Source: Acidobacteriota bacterium
GTDB lineage: Bacteria; Acidobacteriota; Terriglobia; Acidiferrales; UBA7541
Reading direction: 5' to 3'
Length of the DNA stretch: 64,000 nucleotides
Assembly: GCA_003223245.1 (NCBI GenBank)
Contig: QHYI01000117.1
Span: 17,342-81,341, forward strand
Made by a program: the position numbers and the translations under genes. The notes beneath the pieces are model-generated. The model was not told the origin of the DNA. It did not search any database and saw only the letters and a program-made list of their open reading frames with translations. Shown in pieces: positions 9,037 through 18,251 of the stretch (position 1 is its first letter; each line of letters begins with the position of its first letter).

Positions 9037-10107
9037 ATGATGCAGGCGCCCACGAAGAAGCAGCCCCCGCGCGCGCAGCAAAAGGTTACCCTCAAAACCA
9101 TCGCTGACCACCTCGGTCTTACTCCTGGGACGGTCTCCGCTGCGCTGAACAACTCTCCGGCGGCACGCTCCATTCCGGAACACACCAAGAACCGCATCAT
9201 CGAAGCGGCTCGCGCGCTCAACTACCGGCCAAATTTTTTCGCTCGAACGCTGCGACTGAGACGGACTTACACAATCGGCGTAATCGCGGAAGAGATTGGC
9301 GACGCCTACGGTGCAATGGTCATCAGCGGGATTGAGGAATACCTCCGAAAGAACAACTATTTTTTCCTCACCGTAATTCACCGACACGACCCCAAGCTGC
9401 TTCAAACGTACGCGCAGATGCTGCTAACACGAGGCGTGGAAGGCTTCATCACTACCGACACGTCGCTGACAGAAAAACTTGCTTTGCCAACCGTGGCCGT
9501 CGCGGGACATCAACGTGTAGAAGGCGTAACGAACGTGGTCCTGGATCACAAGCGTGCGGCTCATTTGGCTCTAGAGCATTTAAAAAACCTCGGACATCAG
9601 GAAATTGCATTTATCAAAGGCCAGACGTTGAGCTCGGATTCCTCGGACCGTTGGAACGCGATCTGCGAAGTAGCTCAGGAACTCAATATCTGTATTCACC
9701 CAGAACTGACCATCCAGTTGGAAGGTACCGATTCGACGCCCGCCATTGGCTATCCCTTCGCCAAGGAACTCCTGGCAAGGAACAAGCGTTTCACGGCTCT
9801 GTTCGCCTACAACGACATTTCCGCGATTGGGTCCCTGTGGGCTTTCCATGAAGCCGGGCTACGCGTGCCGGAGGATATTTCCGTCGTGGGATTTGACGAC
9901 ACTCCTGGGGCGGCGTTTTCCAATCCTCCATTGACCACCGTGAGGCAGCCACTCCTGCGGATGGGCCAAATTGCCGCGCAAACCGTGGTCGACCTCATTG
10001 AAGGTCGCGGCGAATATGTGCCGGAAATTGCCATCGAGCCGGAACTTGTGGTCCGCCAGTCCACCGGGCCCGTTCCAGCGCTTCAACGGAGCAGCACGGC
10101 CGGATAG
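9037..10107 (+). CDS. LacI family DNA-binding transcriptional regulator
   Basis: Repressor of about 356 residues. The N-terminal LacI helix-turn-helix begins VTLKTIADHLGLTPGTVSAA and continues through the hinge helix (IIEAARALNYRPNFFARTLR). The effector domain is a periplasmic-binding fold: YTIGVIAEEIGDAYGAMVISG, FTALFAYNDISAIGSL, ISVVGFDDTPGAAF and PLTTVRQP are classic LacI/PurR signatures. I start at the ATG at 9037 because GGGAGGG sits ten bases upstream; a TTG six bases earlier and the adjacent ATG at 9040 are alternatives. It is divergent from the CRTAC1/sugar cluster and convergent with the GH31 gene, so either could be its target. The ligand is probably a sugar (inference). Confidence 0.92.
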   Translation: MMQAPTKKQPPRAQQKVTLKTIADHLGLTPGTVSAALNNSPAARSIPEHTKNRIIEAARALNYRPNFFARTLRLRRTYTIGVIAEEIGDAYGAMVISGIEEYLRKNNYFFLTVIHRHDPKLLQTYAQMLLTRGVEGFITTDTSLTEKLALPTVAVAGHQRVEGVTNVVLDHKRAAHLALEHLKNLGHQEIAFIKGQTLSSDSSDRWNAICEVAQELNICIHPELTIQLEGTDSTPAIGYPFAKELLARNKRFTALFAYNDISAIGSLWAFHEAGLRVPEDISVVGFDDTPGAAFSNPPLTTVRQPLLRMGQIAAQTVVDLIEGRGEYVPEIAIEPELVVRQSTGPVPALQRSSTAG

Positions 10108-10142
10108 GACTCGCGGATCATGGACCGGCATTGGCGGCCCGA

Positions 10143-12530
10143 CTATGGCGCAATCGCAACGGGTTTCCCCGAATAAGTTACGACCTTGTCTGGCCTGCTT
10201 TCCGCGGATATTCCGGCGCCGTGGTTCTCGCCGACAAACACAATTTGAAAGCGCCGCTCCGTCAGTATTCCAGGGAAGCTTCCTTTGCGCTCGCCGATCG
10301 TCAACGCGTGCTTCGCCTCATCCCAATGCAACGGAATCGTCGCATACACTCCCTTTTCATAGTTGTACCCATCATTTTCGTCCTCGTAGAGCGTGAATTC
10401 GCCGTCCGCTCCGCGATAGACGCGCAATTCGATGGGATCTTCCGGCTTTTCCGTCGACCATTCCGTTTCCGGCCCCATCGGAACGATCGAACCTGCGCGT
10501 ACAAACAGCGGCAGCTTGTCGATGGGCGCCGCTGCATCCATCATGCGCGGGCCCTCAACCGAGCTGCCGGTCCAAAAGTCGTACCATTTCACTTTGGGAA
10601 GATAAACGCGCCGAGAATTTACCTCGGGATCGCTCACGGGATTCACCAGGAACGCCGGACCATACATAAATTGATCCCCGATCGTCGCCGAGTGTTCATC
10701 GCTGCGGAAATCCATGATCAATCCGCGCATCGGTGTATAGCCCTGGCTGGTGGTCATCCACGCCAGCGAATAGATATACGGAAGCAAGCGGCAGCGCAAG
10801 GTGTCGTAACTCGTCAGAATCTTCTGCGCTTCTGGCCCATACGACCACAACTCGTTTTGATTCGTGGTGCGCGTTCCATGCACGCGTAGAATCGGGTTGA
10901 ACGTGCCGAACTCGAACCACCGAATGAATAACTCGCGATACGCCGGATCATCCGGATTCCCGGAAACAAATCCGCCAATGTCCGTCGTCCAATACGGCAG
11001 CCCCGAAATCGAGTAGTTCAGCCCCGCGGGAATCTGCTTCTTGAAAAACACCCAGTCTGAGTTGATATCTCCCGACCACACCGCCGCCGCATTGCGCTGT
11101 GCACCGGCAAACGCCGAGCGCGACAAGATGAACACGCGCTTCTTGTCCGATTCGCTGCGCTGCCCCTGGTAGACGCCTTCGGTGGTCATCAGCGGAAACG
11201 CATTCGCATATCTCGCGCCGTTTCCCAGGTAGATTTTGCTGCTTACCAGAATGTTTGCTTCGCGGTCCTCAGTCTCCGGCTCCGTGGTATCCAGCCACCA
11301 GGCATCCACGCCGATCTTGAAGAGCGCCTGGTCCATCAAATTCCAATAGTATTTCCGCGCTTCGGGATTGAATGCATCATAAAGCGCCATGTTCGCGGGA
11401 TGAAACGCCGCCACTTTTGTCTTGTCGATGAAAAATCCGCGCTTGTCCATGTCGTCGTACGTTTTCGATCCGGGGCGGAAGTACGGCCACACGGAAATCA
11501 TCAAGTGAAAATTGTTTTTGTGCAGGTCCTCCACCATCCCCGGAGGATCGGGATAGCGCGCCTTGTCGAACACCGGCTCGCCCATCGTGACCCACCAGAA
11601 CCAATCCTGCACAATGTTGTCCGCAGGAATGTGCAGTTGCCGGTATTTGTGCGCCACGCCGAGTAACTCTTCCTGCGTGTTGTACTTGTTCTTCGACTGC
11701 CAGAAGCCGTAAGCCCACTTGCCGAACAGGGGCGGCGCGCCGGTCAGCTCGCGGTATCCGGCGATGATGCGGTCGAATTCCGGGCCGTAGAGAAAGTAGT
11801 AGTCCATCTCATCCGCAACTTCCGAGCTGAGATAAAGCGCGTGGAGGAAGAGGTTGTTGAACCGGCTCTGCGAAGGATTGTTCCAGTAGATTCCGTATCC
11901 CCTGCTGGACAGGAAAAAGGGGATGCCAATATTAGAGTTGGCCTGAGAAATATCAACTTCTTCCCCGCGATAATTCCACACGCCCGCTTGGTGTTGCCCG
12001 AGTCCGTAGAAAGACTCGTTCGAGCCCCAAATATTGGAGAAGAGTTCCAAATGATGCGTCGCTTCACCATTCACAACCACCGGCGTCATGGTCACTTCTG
12101 TTTGCTGGAACAAAGTTTTGCCTGTGAAATCCTGAAACGTGATGCTGCTGTTTTTACGTGCGATAACCGCTTTGACTTGCGCGGTGCTCAGCACTACGCC
12201 CTCATCTGAAGATCGCATCTCCCATGGCGTCGCCGGCCAATTCTTCTTGATCACGATAAGGTCAGGATGCTCTGGCACGGATTCCGCGGGCAAATAGCGC
12301 ACGCGAAGAATGGAGTCGGAGCACACCTGAATCCTCATTACGCCTTTCTGCAGCGTCAGCCGCACTCCATCGGGCTCCTTTTGTACATTCACAACTGCAT
12401 TCAGGGGATTCCACTGCGCACCAGCTACGCCTGGGAAACACACAAAGAGAAGCAAGAGCGGGAGGGTCAAACGGCGAGACCGCAAAGTTAATTTGGCTCG
12501 AAGGACGGCATGCGCACACGCAATCATCAC
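10143..12530 (-). CDS. Secreted glycoside hydrolase family 31 (alpha-xylosidase / alpha-glucosidase type)
   Basis: Retaining alpha-glycosidase, 795 residues. A Sec leader covers about residues 1-38 (LTLPLLLLFVCFPGVAGA). The N-terminal beta-sandwich contains ESFYGLGQHQAGVWNYRG, and the (beta/alpha)8 barrel follows from about 270. The nucleophile is Asp414 in DAWWLDTTEPE and the acid/base is Asp488 in WSGDINSDW, matching the GH31 layout of XylS-like alpha-xylosidases. Other family marks are ISGLPYWTTDIGGF and FNPILRVHGTRTTNQNELW. The C-terminal sandwich ends with a jelly-roll rich in aromatic and glycine residues. Xyloglucan side-chain or starch-type substrates are both possible. A pair of 10-base direct repeats lies just upstream (12585-12613). 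Likely periplasmic or surface-exposed. Confidence 0.93.
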   Translation of the reverse strand: MMIACAHAVLRAKLTLRSRRLTLPLLLLFVCFPGVAGAQWNPLNAVVNVQKEPDGVRLTLQKGVMRIQVCSDSILRVRYLPAESVPEHPDLIVIKKNWPATPWEMRSSDEGVVLSTAQVKAVIARKNSSITFQDFTGKTLFQQTEVTMTPVVVNGEATHHLELFSNIWGSNESFYGLGQHQAGVWNYRGEEVDISQANSNIGIPFFLSSRGYGIYWNNPSQSRFNNLFLHALYLSSEVADEMDYYFLYGPEFDRIIAGYRELTGAPPLFGKWAYGFWQSKNKYNTQEELLGVAHKYRQLHIPADNIVQDWFWWVTMGEPVFDKARYPDPPGMVEDLHKNNFHLMISVWPYFRPGSKTYDDMDKRGFFIDKTKVAAFHPANMALYDAFNPEARKYYWNLMDQALFKIGVDAWWLDTTEPETEDREANILVSSKIYLGNGARYANAFPLMTTEGVYQGQRSESDKKRVFILSRSAFAGAQRNAAAVWSGDINSDWVFFKKQIPAGLNYSISGLPYWTTDIGGFVSGNPDDPAYRELFIRWFEFGTFNPILRVHGTRTTNQNELWSYGPEAQKILTSYDTLRCRLLPYIYSLAWMTTSQGYTPMRGLIMDFRSDEHSATIGDQFMYGPAFLVNPVSDPEVNSRRVYLPKVKWYDFWTGSSVEGPRMMDAAAPIDKLPLFVRAGSIVPMGPETEWSTEKPEDPIELRVYRGADGEFTLYEDENDGYNYEKGVYATIPLHWDEAKHALTIGERKGSFPGILTERRFQIVFVGENHGAGISAESRPDKVVTYSGKPVAIAP

Positions 12531-12584
12531 CCGCTCCTGTTCCCCAGGAATTTGCGCAAGGAGAGTGTACCTTCGATTAGGCTA

Positions 12585-12613
12585 TTTGAGCGAACACCTC
12601 AGCTTTGAGCGAA
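12585..12613. repeat. Two direct copies of TTTGAGCGAA, 19-base period, upstream of the GH31 gene
   Basis: TTTGAGCGAA occurs at 12585-12594 and again at 12604-12613, spaced 19 bases start to start (close to two DNA turns). The pair sits 55-83 bases upstream of the GH31 start, where a regulator site would lie. Exact 10-base identity is visible directly; a regulatory role is inference. Confidence 0.5.
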
Positions 12614-12667
12614 GAGCATTCTTGGCTTGGGATAAGCTCAGCGCTTCCTCGTTCATCCTCGCGCCGT

Positions 12668-13801
12668 TCAGCGTAGTTCTTGTTGCTTTCCGGTTCGGGC
12701 CGACTCGCGCGCGGCATCCAGGATTTCCATCACCTGGACATTCACTTTCATGGAAAGCGGATCCTCGATGGGCTTGTTGTTTCGAATGCAATCCACAAAA
12801 TACGAAATGGGATTGCTCGCCTCGCGCGGCGGCGCATCGAGTGCAATGCGCTCGCCTTCCAGTCCTACCTTTGCGACATTGTCAGTGGGTGACCGGAAAA
12901 ACAGGTCCTTGCCCGTCGCAAGCAAGCTGCCCTTCGGTCCGAACACTTCCACTTGCCCCATGCTATACGGCCAATCCCACGAAGCTTCGATAATCACCTG
13001 CCCATCGGGATAATCCAAAATGATGGTGGCGTCGTCATCCACCGAATTGTGCTGCTCTACCTTTAGTTTCTGCGTCACTGCGGAAACGCGCGTCGGGCGT
13101 CCTTTCAGCCATACCGCCCACTCTGCGCCATAGCAGCCGAAGTCCATGATGGCCCCGCCGCCGTTTTTCACCGGGTCATAGAGCCAGTCGGCAAAATACT
13201 TCGACACGCCAATTTCTTTCGGCCCCTGGTGGCCATACTGCACAATGATCTTCTTCATCGGTCCAACCTGACCGTCTCTTACGCGGTGATACAGTTCGTG
13301 CGTTGGCGCGACCCACGCGTTCCAGTAGTTCACCATCACTTTGATGCCCGCCTGGTTTGCCACCCGTTCCATCTCGCGCGCGTCCGCAGCCGTCGTGGCC
13401 ATCGGTTTTTCCGTGGAAAAGCTGATATGCCGTTTGGCGCATTCACGCAGAATCTCCAGGTGCTTGTCGTTTTCCGTCGTGACAATGACGCCGTCCGGCT
13501 TCATCTCATCCAGCATCTTCACGTAATCGGAATAGAACTTCACGGTGCCGGGCACCTTGGTCTTTGCGCGGTCTACCAGCTCCGAGTGGCTGTCCGCGAT
13601 AGCAACGAGCTCCGCGTTCGGCTCCTCGCTCAAATCTTTGAGTAATCCCCAGACGTGATCGTGGTCGAGCCCGACGATCGCCAGTTTCGTCTTTTGATCT
13701 GCTGAATTGGTTTGCCCCTGAAGCATCGGGGCCGCTCCTGCCAGCCACAAAAGAACCGCGACCAAAGGAAGATACCGCAGCAAGAACCATCTTTTTTTCA
13801 T
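12668..13801 (-). CDS. Exported Gfo/Idh/MocA family oxidoreductase
   Basis: NAD(P)-dependent sugar oxidoreductase fold, 377 residues. The N-terminus (MKKRWFLLRYLPLVAVLLWL, then AGAAPMLQGQ) is a Sec-type leader without a twin arginine. The Rossmann start reads KLAIVGLDHDHVWG, so the usual GxGxxG is degenerate. The catalytic-type EKP motif is present (STEKPMATT), as are the family's substrate-domain segments (AIMDFGCYGAEWAVWLKG, IILDYPDGQVIIEASWDWP). Export of a cofactor-dependent enzyme by Sec is odd; either the cofactor is bound after export, or the protein is a binding/non-catalytic relative. It lies 137 bases downstream of the GH31 start in the same direction but is upstream in transcription order. 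Confidence 0.88.
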   Translation of the reverse strand: MKKRWFLLRYLPLVAVLLWLAGAAPMLQGQTNSADQKTKLAIVGLDHDHVWGLLKDLSEEPNAELVAIADSHSELVDRAKTKVPGTVKFYSDYVKMLDEMKPDGVIVTTENDKHLEILRECAKRHISFSTEKPMATTAADAREMERVANQAGIKVMVNYWNAWVAPTHELYHRVRDGQVGPMKKIIVQYGHQGPKEIGVSKYFADWLYDPVKNGGGAIMDFGCYGAEWAVWLKGRPTRVSAVTQKLKVEQHNSVDDDATIILDYPDGQVIIEASWDWPYSMGQVEVFGPKGSLLATGKDLFFRSPTDNVAKVGLEGERIALDAPPREASNPISYFVDCIRNNKPIEDPLSMKVNVQVMEILDAARESARTGKQQELR

Positions 13802-14071
13802 GATGACATCTCTCGTGGACCTTCAAAACACCGGAAAGCCGGCAAGGGGCAGAAGCGCGTCCAAGCCTTTTCGGTCAGCGCCGCCAAGTCAAGATACCTG
13901 AATGTTCCCCGCATGCCCCCAATTAAGATTAAGATTTCAAGGCATTTAGAAATATTTCTGCCTTGCGTTCATGGGGCCGGCAAATCCGTCAACCTCAACC
14001 AGCTCACGACCGTTCACTGACAGCCGCCGAGCTTCTATGAGGGGCAAATACTGCAAACTGCTCTCGCGGCC

Positions 14072-16840
14072 TCAGTTTGGCGCGCGAAGCGCGGCCTGAG
14101 TCTCCGCTTTTCCGAGAACCATGCCCGCTTTTTGTACCATCAGCAGAAAGCCCTGGCTCGAGGCGTCTTCCTGCAAAACTTGAAGATGTTTGCGGCCGGC
14201 TGCAGGGTTCCCCGACTTCAGTTCCATCTCACCCAGGGCTAGGCGAGCTTCCAGCGCCGCATACACAAATTGTGCCGCTTTTGCCTGCTGCGCCAAGGCC
14301 TTTAGCTGCTTCGCGGCTTTGTTGCGTTGTGCTGGACTTCCTGCTGTGGCATCGACTCGGGCGGCCATTAAGCGGGACATAAGGAAGATATCGAAATCGC
14401 GAGAGCGCTCGGCAAATTCGAGCGCGTGCGAGACGCTTTCTCTAGCTTCGTTGATTTTGCCCGATGCCAACAAAGTCTGAGCCAGCAGGATTTTCGCCGT
14501 TGCGTCGTCGCGCGGAGAGGTCGTCTTCGAGAGAAGGTCCTCTGCTCGCTGAATGGACTTCACCGCCTCGCTGTTTTCGCCGCGGTCAAGGAGCAATTGC
14601 GCCAGATGCAACTCCGCCCGCGCTTCCGGTGTTTTGTTCCCCACCTCCTGAAAGACCTCCTTGGCGCGGGTTTCATCCTCCCAAGCGGCATGGGAATCTC
14701 CCTGGGTCCGCAAAACCTCGCTCAGCCCCATCATAGCTTCTGCTTCACGATCTCTGTCGCCGTTCTGCCGGCAAGTATCGAGAGACTCCTCGTACATCTT
14801 GCGGGCTTCGAAGATTTTGCCTTCGACGAACAGCGCATCGCCCAAACCTCGCTTGGCCAGCGCCATGCCGTTGTCATCGCGAACTTCCCGATAGATCTGG
14901 AGAGCCTCCTGGGATTTCTCCAAGGCCCCGCGAACGTCCCCCAGATAAAGAGCAATCTCGCTCAGATTGTGAAACTCAGCGGCGACACTGTGCATATTCC
15001 CGATGCTTTGATGGATCGCCAGCGCTTCTTGATACCGCTCACGTGCAGATAAATAGTCGCCTCGAAACTCCAAAGCGATGGCTTCGCCAGTTTTGGCATC
15101 GGCCACTCCTTTTTGATCGTGGGCGGCAAGATACAGATCTCTCGCGCCGTGAACGGCTTGGTCCGCTTCGTCGAGGCGCCCCAGCTTCTCCAGCAGCCAC
15201 GCACGCGCGAACATGGACTTGGCCATGAGCAGGGATGCACCGGAGGCTCGAGCCTTCTGTTCCGCGCTTACATAGGCGGCTTCGGCGCGTTTGGTGTCGC
15301 CGAGAGGCATCGCCGCATCTCCCTCAGCCAGTTCAATCCGAGGATCATCCCTCAGCGGAACGGGCCGAGCCTGCAACGCCGCTACGGTCTCCAGCGCATT
15401 TTTCCACTTATTGGCTTTGTACTCGGCGTTGGCGAGCGCCAGGCCGTATTCGAGATTGTCCGGGAAGAACTCGAAGAGCGCCTTATAAATGCCCGCCGCC
15501 TTCTCCCAATCCCGCGAAGCCTCGTGGTAGCGGGCTTCCACGAGCAGCCTTTCGGCGCGTGACAAACTGGAAGACAGGTCAAAAGCCCTCTTCGCTTCTG
15601 CTCTGGCGTTCTCGTCATACCCTAGCTGGCCCCAAGCGGTTGCCAGGGCGGCGTGCGAAAGCGCGTAACTGGGCTCAACTTCAATGGCTTTTTGCAGAAG
15701 ATCCCGGGCCTGCAGCGCATCAAAGGCCCGCAGTTTCGCCAGTCCCTCGGAATACAGCCTCGCGGTTTCGCTCTTCGTCGGCAACGCGATCGCCACTTCG
15801 GCGGCTTCCTCGCGCGTTACCGCTCGCACTCCGAGCTTTTCCCGCAGGTGCTGGCCGGCCCGTGAAACAAGGTCCAGCAGGTGCGCTTCCGTGCCCGCCT
15901 CGGAAATGGCGCCGATAGTTTCGCCTGTTTGCGCATCCTGCAACCGCAAATCCAGGCGAATCTGACCGTCCGGCCTTCCCCCTAACGTGGCGTAGGAACC
16001 CACAACCACGTAATCCGTTCCCAGATCCTTGCGGATCCGAATCAGGCTCTCGCTGCCCAAACTGTCCACGTCCGGCATGGACAATTCCATCTTCATCCGC
16101 GCGATGCTTTCCGCAGGAATCGCGCGCACCTGCTCGCCTGCGGTTAGTTCCGTCGTGAGCCAGTCGGAAAACGCCGTCGACAGCCAGGCTTCATGCGGAT
16201 CTCCGGAAAGGTTCGTGAAGCCCAGCACGGCCACCGAGCGACGCGGGCTAACCACTTGAGATGAGCCGCTCAAGGCCACCGGCGGAAAGACGCGCAAATA
16301 AACGATAATTCCCGCAATCGCCACCACAATCGTGGCCACCAAACCATAAAACCGCCGCTTCCCCGGCGCCGTGTCCAGGTCCAGGATTTGGAACGCGTGA
16401 TGTTCCGCCTCATGCGCAGCGGATTTTCCATTGCCTGCGAAAGGCTCGGCGGAGAATTTGTTTCCCGCCGCATGTCGTTGTCCACGTTCGGAGCGCGGCT
16501 GATAGACCGGCGCGAGGAAACGGTAGCCGTGTCGGGGAATCGTCTCGATGTACCTCGGACGATCGGCGGAATCCCCCAGCGCCGCCCGCAGCTTGGCCAT
16601 AGCCTTGTTCAGGCTGCGGTCGAAATCCACGAAAGTGTGAGCAGGCCAAAGCTTTTCGCGCAGCTCTTCACGGGTCACCACTTCTCCCGGGTGTTCCAAC
16701 AGGAGGGAGAGAATCTGGAAAGGCTGTTCTTGCAGCTTGATACGAACGCCGTGCTTGCGCAATTCGGCGGCGCGCGGGTCTATCTCAAAGACCCCAAACC
16801 CCTTTGTTCGAAAGGCCCCCTGCGCCGCTCGCATGACCAT
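14072..16840 (-). CDS. Membrane winged-helix regulator with TolB-like and TPR domains
   Basis: CadC/ToxR-like one-component regulator, 922 residues. Residues about 12-112 form an OmpR-type winged helix (PFQILSLLLEHPGEVVTREEL, LNKAMAKLRAALGD, YIETIPRHGYRFLAPV). One membrane helix follows at about 164-184. Residues about 200-340 resemble the TolB/FlgO-like module seen in such proteins (SVAVLGFTNLSGDPHEAWLS). The remainder, about 360-905, is a long TPR array. The DNA-binding head is cytoplasmic and the sensor outside, so it links an external protein-protein signal to transcription (family knowledge). ATGs at 16840 and 16834 are both usable; GGGGTGA lies just upstream. It is divergent from a secreted TPR gene at 16986. 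Confidence 0.9.
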   Translation of the reverse strand: MVMRAAQGAFRTKGFGVFEIDPRAAELRKHGVRIKLQEQPFQILSLLLEHPGEVVTREELREKLWPAHTFVDFDRSLNKAMAKLRAALGDSADRPRYIETIPRHGYRFLAPVYQPRSERGQRHAAGNKFSAEPFAGNGKSAAHEAEHHAFQILDLDTAPGKRRFYGLVATIVVAIAGIIVYLRVFPPVALSGSSQVVSPRRSVAVLGFTNLSGDPHEAWLSTAFSDWLTTELTAGEQVRAIPAESIARMKMELSMPDVDSLGSESLIRIRKDLGTDYVVVGSYATLGGRPDGQIRLDLRLQDAQTGETIGAISEAGTEAHLLDLVSRAGQHLREKLGVRAVTREEAAEVAIALPTKSETARLYSEGLAKLRAFDALQARDLLQKAIEVEPSYALSHAALATAWGQLGYDENARAEAKRAFDLSSSLSRAERLLVEARYHEASRDWEKAAGIYKALFEFFPDNLEYGLALANAEYKANKWKNALETVAALQARPVPLRDDPRIELAEGDAAMPLGDTKRAEAAYVSAEQKARASGASLLMAKSMFARAWLLEKLGRLDEADQAVHGARDLYLAAHDQKGVADAKTGEAIALEFRGDYLSARERYQEALAIHQSIGNMHSVAAEFHNLSEIALYLGDVRGALEKSQEALQIYREVRDDNGMALAKRGLGDALFVEGKIFEARKMYEESLDTCRQNGDRDREAEAMMGLSEVLRTQGDSHAAWEDETRAKEVFQEVGNKTPEARAELHLAQLLLDRGENSEAVKSIQRAEDLLSKTTSPRDDATAKILLAQTLLASGKINEARESVSHALEFAERSRDFDIFLMSRLMAARVDATAGSPAQRNKAAKQLKALAQQAKAAQFVYAALEARLALGEMELKSGNPAAGRKHLQVLQEDASSQGFLLMVQKAGMVLGKAETQAALRAPN

Positions 16841-16985
16841 TCACCCCTGCAGTTAGCCGAGCCTAGCATGCAGAGACAGCCTAATCAATATGGCCTTCGC
16901 CCGAGCAATGTGCCGGATCGCCCGAATTTGAGAGCGTTTGCAATCCTAGACCCCGCAGCGAATCCGCGGAGCTTCGCCATGCTTT

Positions 16986-18224
16986 GTGCGCGTTATTTGC
17001 CGGTGTAAAATTGCACGCATCGTGTGGACCCAAATCTTTGCGAATGCCTGCATTTTCCGTCTGAGATTGGCAGCGGGTGTGCTTCTTTCGCTTACGACTG
17101 TTTGCTTCCCTTCCTTGCTAAGCGCTCAGTCGGACGACAAGGCCGGAGACCCGCAAGTGCAGAAACTCTACGGCGAGGCCAAAGCCGCGGAAGCGCGGGG
17201 TGATTTCGCCAGCGCCGCAGAAAGATATGAATCGCTGTTGCAAATTGCGCCGCGCCTCGCACCCGCCTACAACAATCTCGGTTCGCTCTATCTCCGCCAG
17301 CGCGAATACAAAAAAGCAGCAGGCGTGCTGGAGAAGGGGCTGAAGCTCGATCCGAAAATGTCCTCAGCTTCCGCGCTGCTGGGGATCGCGCTTTACGAAC
17401 TTGCGGACTACCCTGGGGCCGAGCGGAGTCTGGAATCGGCGCTGCGCGCAAATCCCAAGGACAACAACGCCGAACTTTTCCTGGCAAATGACTTGATCAA
17501 ACTCGGAGAATTCCAGCGCGCGGCCGACCACCTGCGGCAACTCTCAGGGCGCCAGCCGGAAAATCAGGAAGTCTTGTATTTGCTCGGCAAAGTCCACATG
17601 AAATTGTCGGAGGAAGCTCTCTCAAAGCTTACTGCATTGGATCCCAATTCCGTGTGGGTCCACGAAATTTCCGGCGAAGTGATGGAAAGCATGAAGAATT
17701 ACGACGGCGCGCTGCTCGAATACAAGAAGGCCGTAGAAGTGGCGCCACAACAAGCCGGCACGCACTACCACTTGGGAAATGCGTACTGGTCGCTGAATAT
17801 GTGGGACGCTGCGACCGGACAGTTTCGCGCGGAACTCGCAAACGATCCCTCAAACTGCATGGCGCAGTGGAAAATCGGAAACATCATTCTGGAGCAGCAC
17901 GGAGATTCGGCACAAGCTCTGGCGGAGGTCCAGAAAGCCTTGGACGTTTGTCCCGATCTGATGGCCGCGCGGGTGGACCGCGCCCGCGCGTTAATCAAAC
18001 TCGATCGTCACGCCGAAGCGGTGAAAGATTTGGAGGCGGCGGTAAAAGCCGATCCGGGAGAGTCTTCCACGCACTTCCTACTGGCGCAAGCGTATCGCGC
18101 GCTCGGGCGCACGGAGGACGCGCAAGCGGAAATGAAAGTGTTCAGCAAACTTGAAGAAAGCGCGCGCGCGAAAACCGCAGAGCGAGCGAAAGAGCTTCTG
18201 CAGGAAAAAAGCAAAGAACCGTGA
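16986..18224 (+). CDS. Secreted tetratricopeptide repeat protein
   Basis: TPR scaffold of about 400 residues with a hydrophobic leader (LAAGVLLSLTTVCFPSLLSA). At least nine TPR units follow, with recognisable anchors such as APAYNNLGSLYLRQREYKKA and AGTHYHLGNAYWSLNMWDAA. The C-terminus is a charged helix. No ATG fits the start; GTG at 16986 gives the longest frame, while GTG at 17022 would give a more conventional leader, and neither has a strong ribosome site. The gene is divergent from the winged-helix/TPR regulator, 145 bases away, and is followed 27 bases later by another TPR gene. Role unknown beyond protein binding. Confidence 0.82.
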   Translation: MRVICRCKIARIVWTQIFANACIFRLRLAAGVLLSLTTVCFPSLLSAQSDDKAGDPQVQKLYGEAKAAEARGDFASAAERYESLLQIAPRLAPAYNNLGSLYLRQREYKKAAGVLEKGLKLDPKMSSASALLGIALYELADYPGAERSLESALRANPKDNNAELFLANDLIKLGEFQRAADHLRQLSGRQPENQEVLYLLGKVHMKLSEEALSKLTALDPNSVWVHEISGEVMESMKNYDGALLEYKKAVEVAPQQAGTHYHLGNAYWSLNMWDAATGQFRAELANDPSNCMAQWKIGNIILEQHGDSAQALAEVQKALDVCPDLMAARVDRARALIKLDRHAEAVKDLEAAVKADPGESSTHFLLAQAYRALGRTEDAQAEMKVFSKLEESARAKTAERAKELLQEKSKEP

Positions 18225-18251
18225 GCGCGAAGCTGAAAGTTGTGCCAAGGA

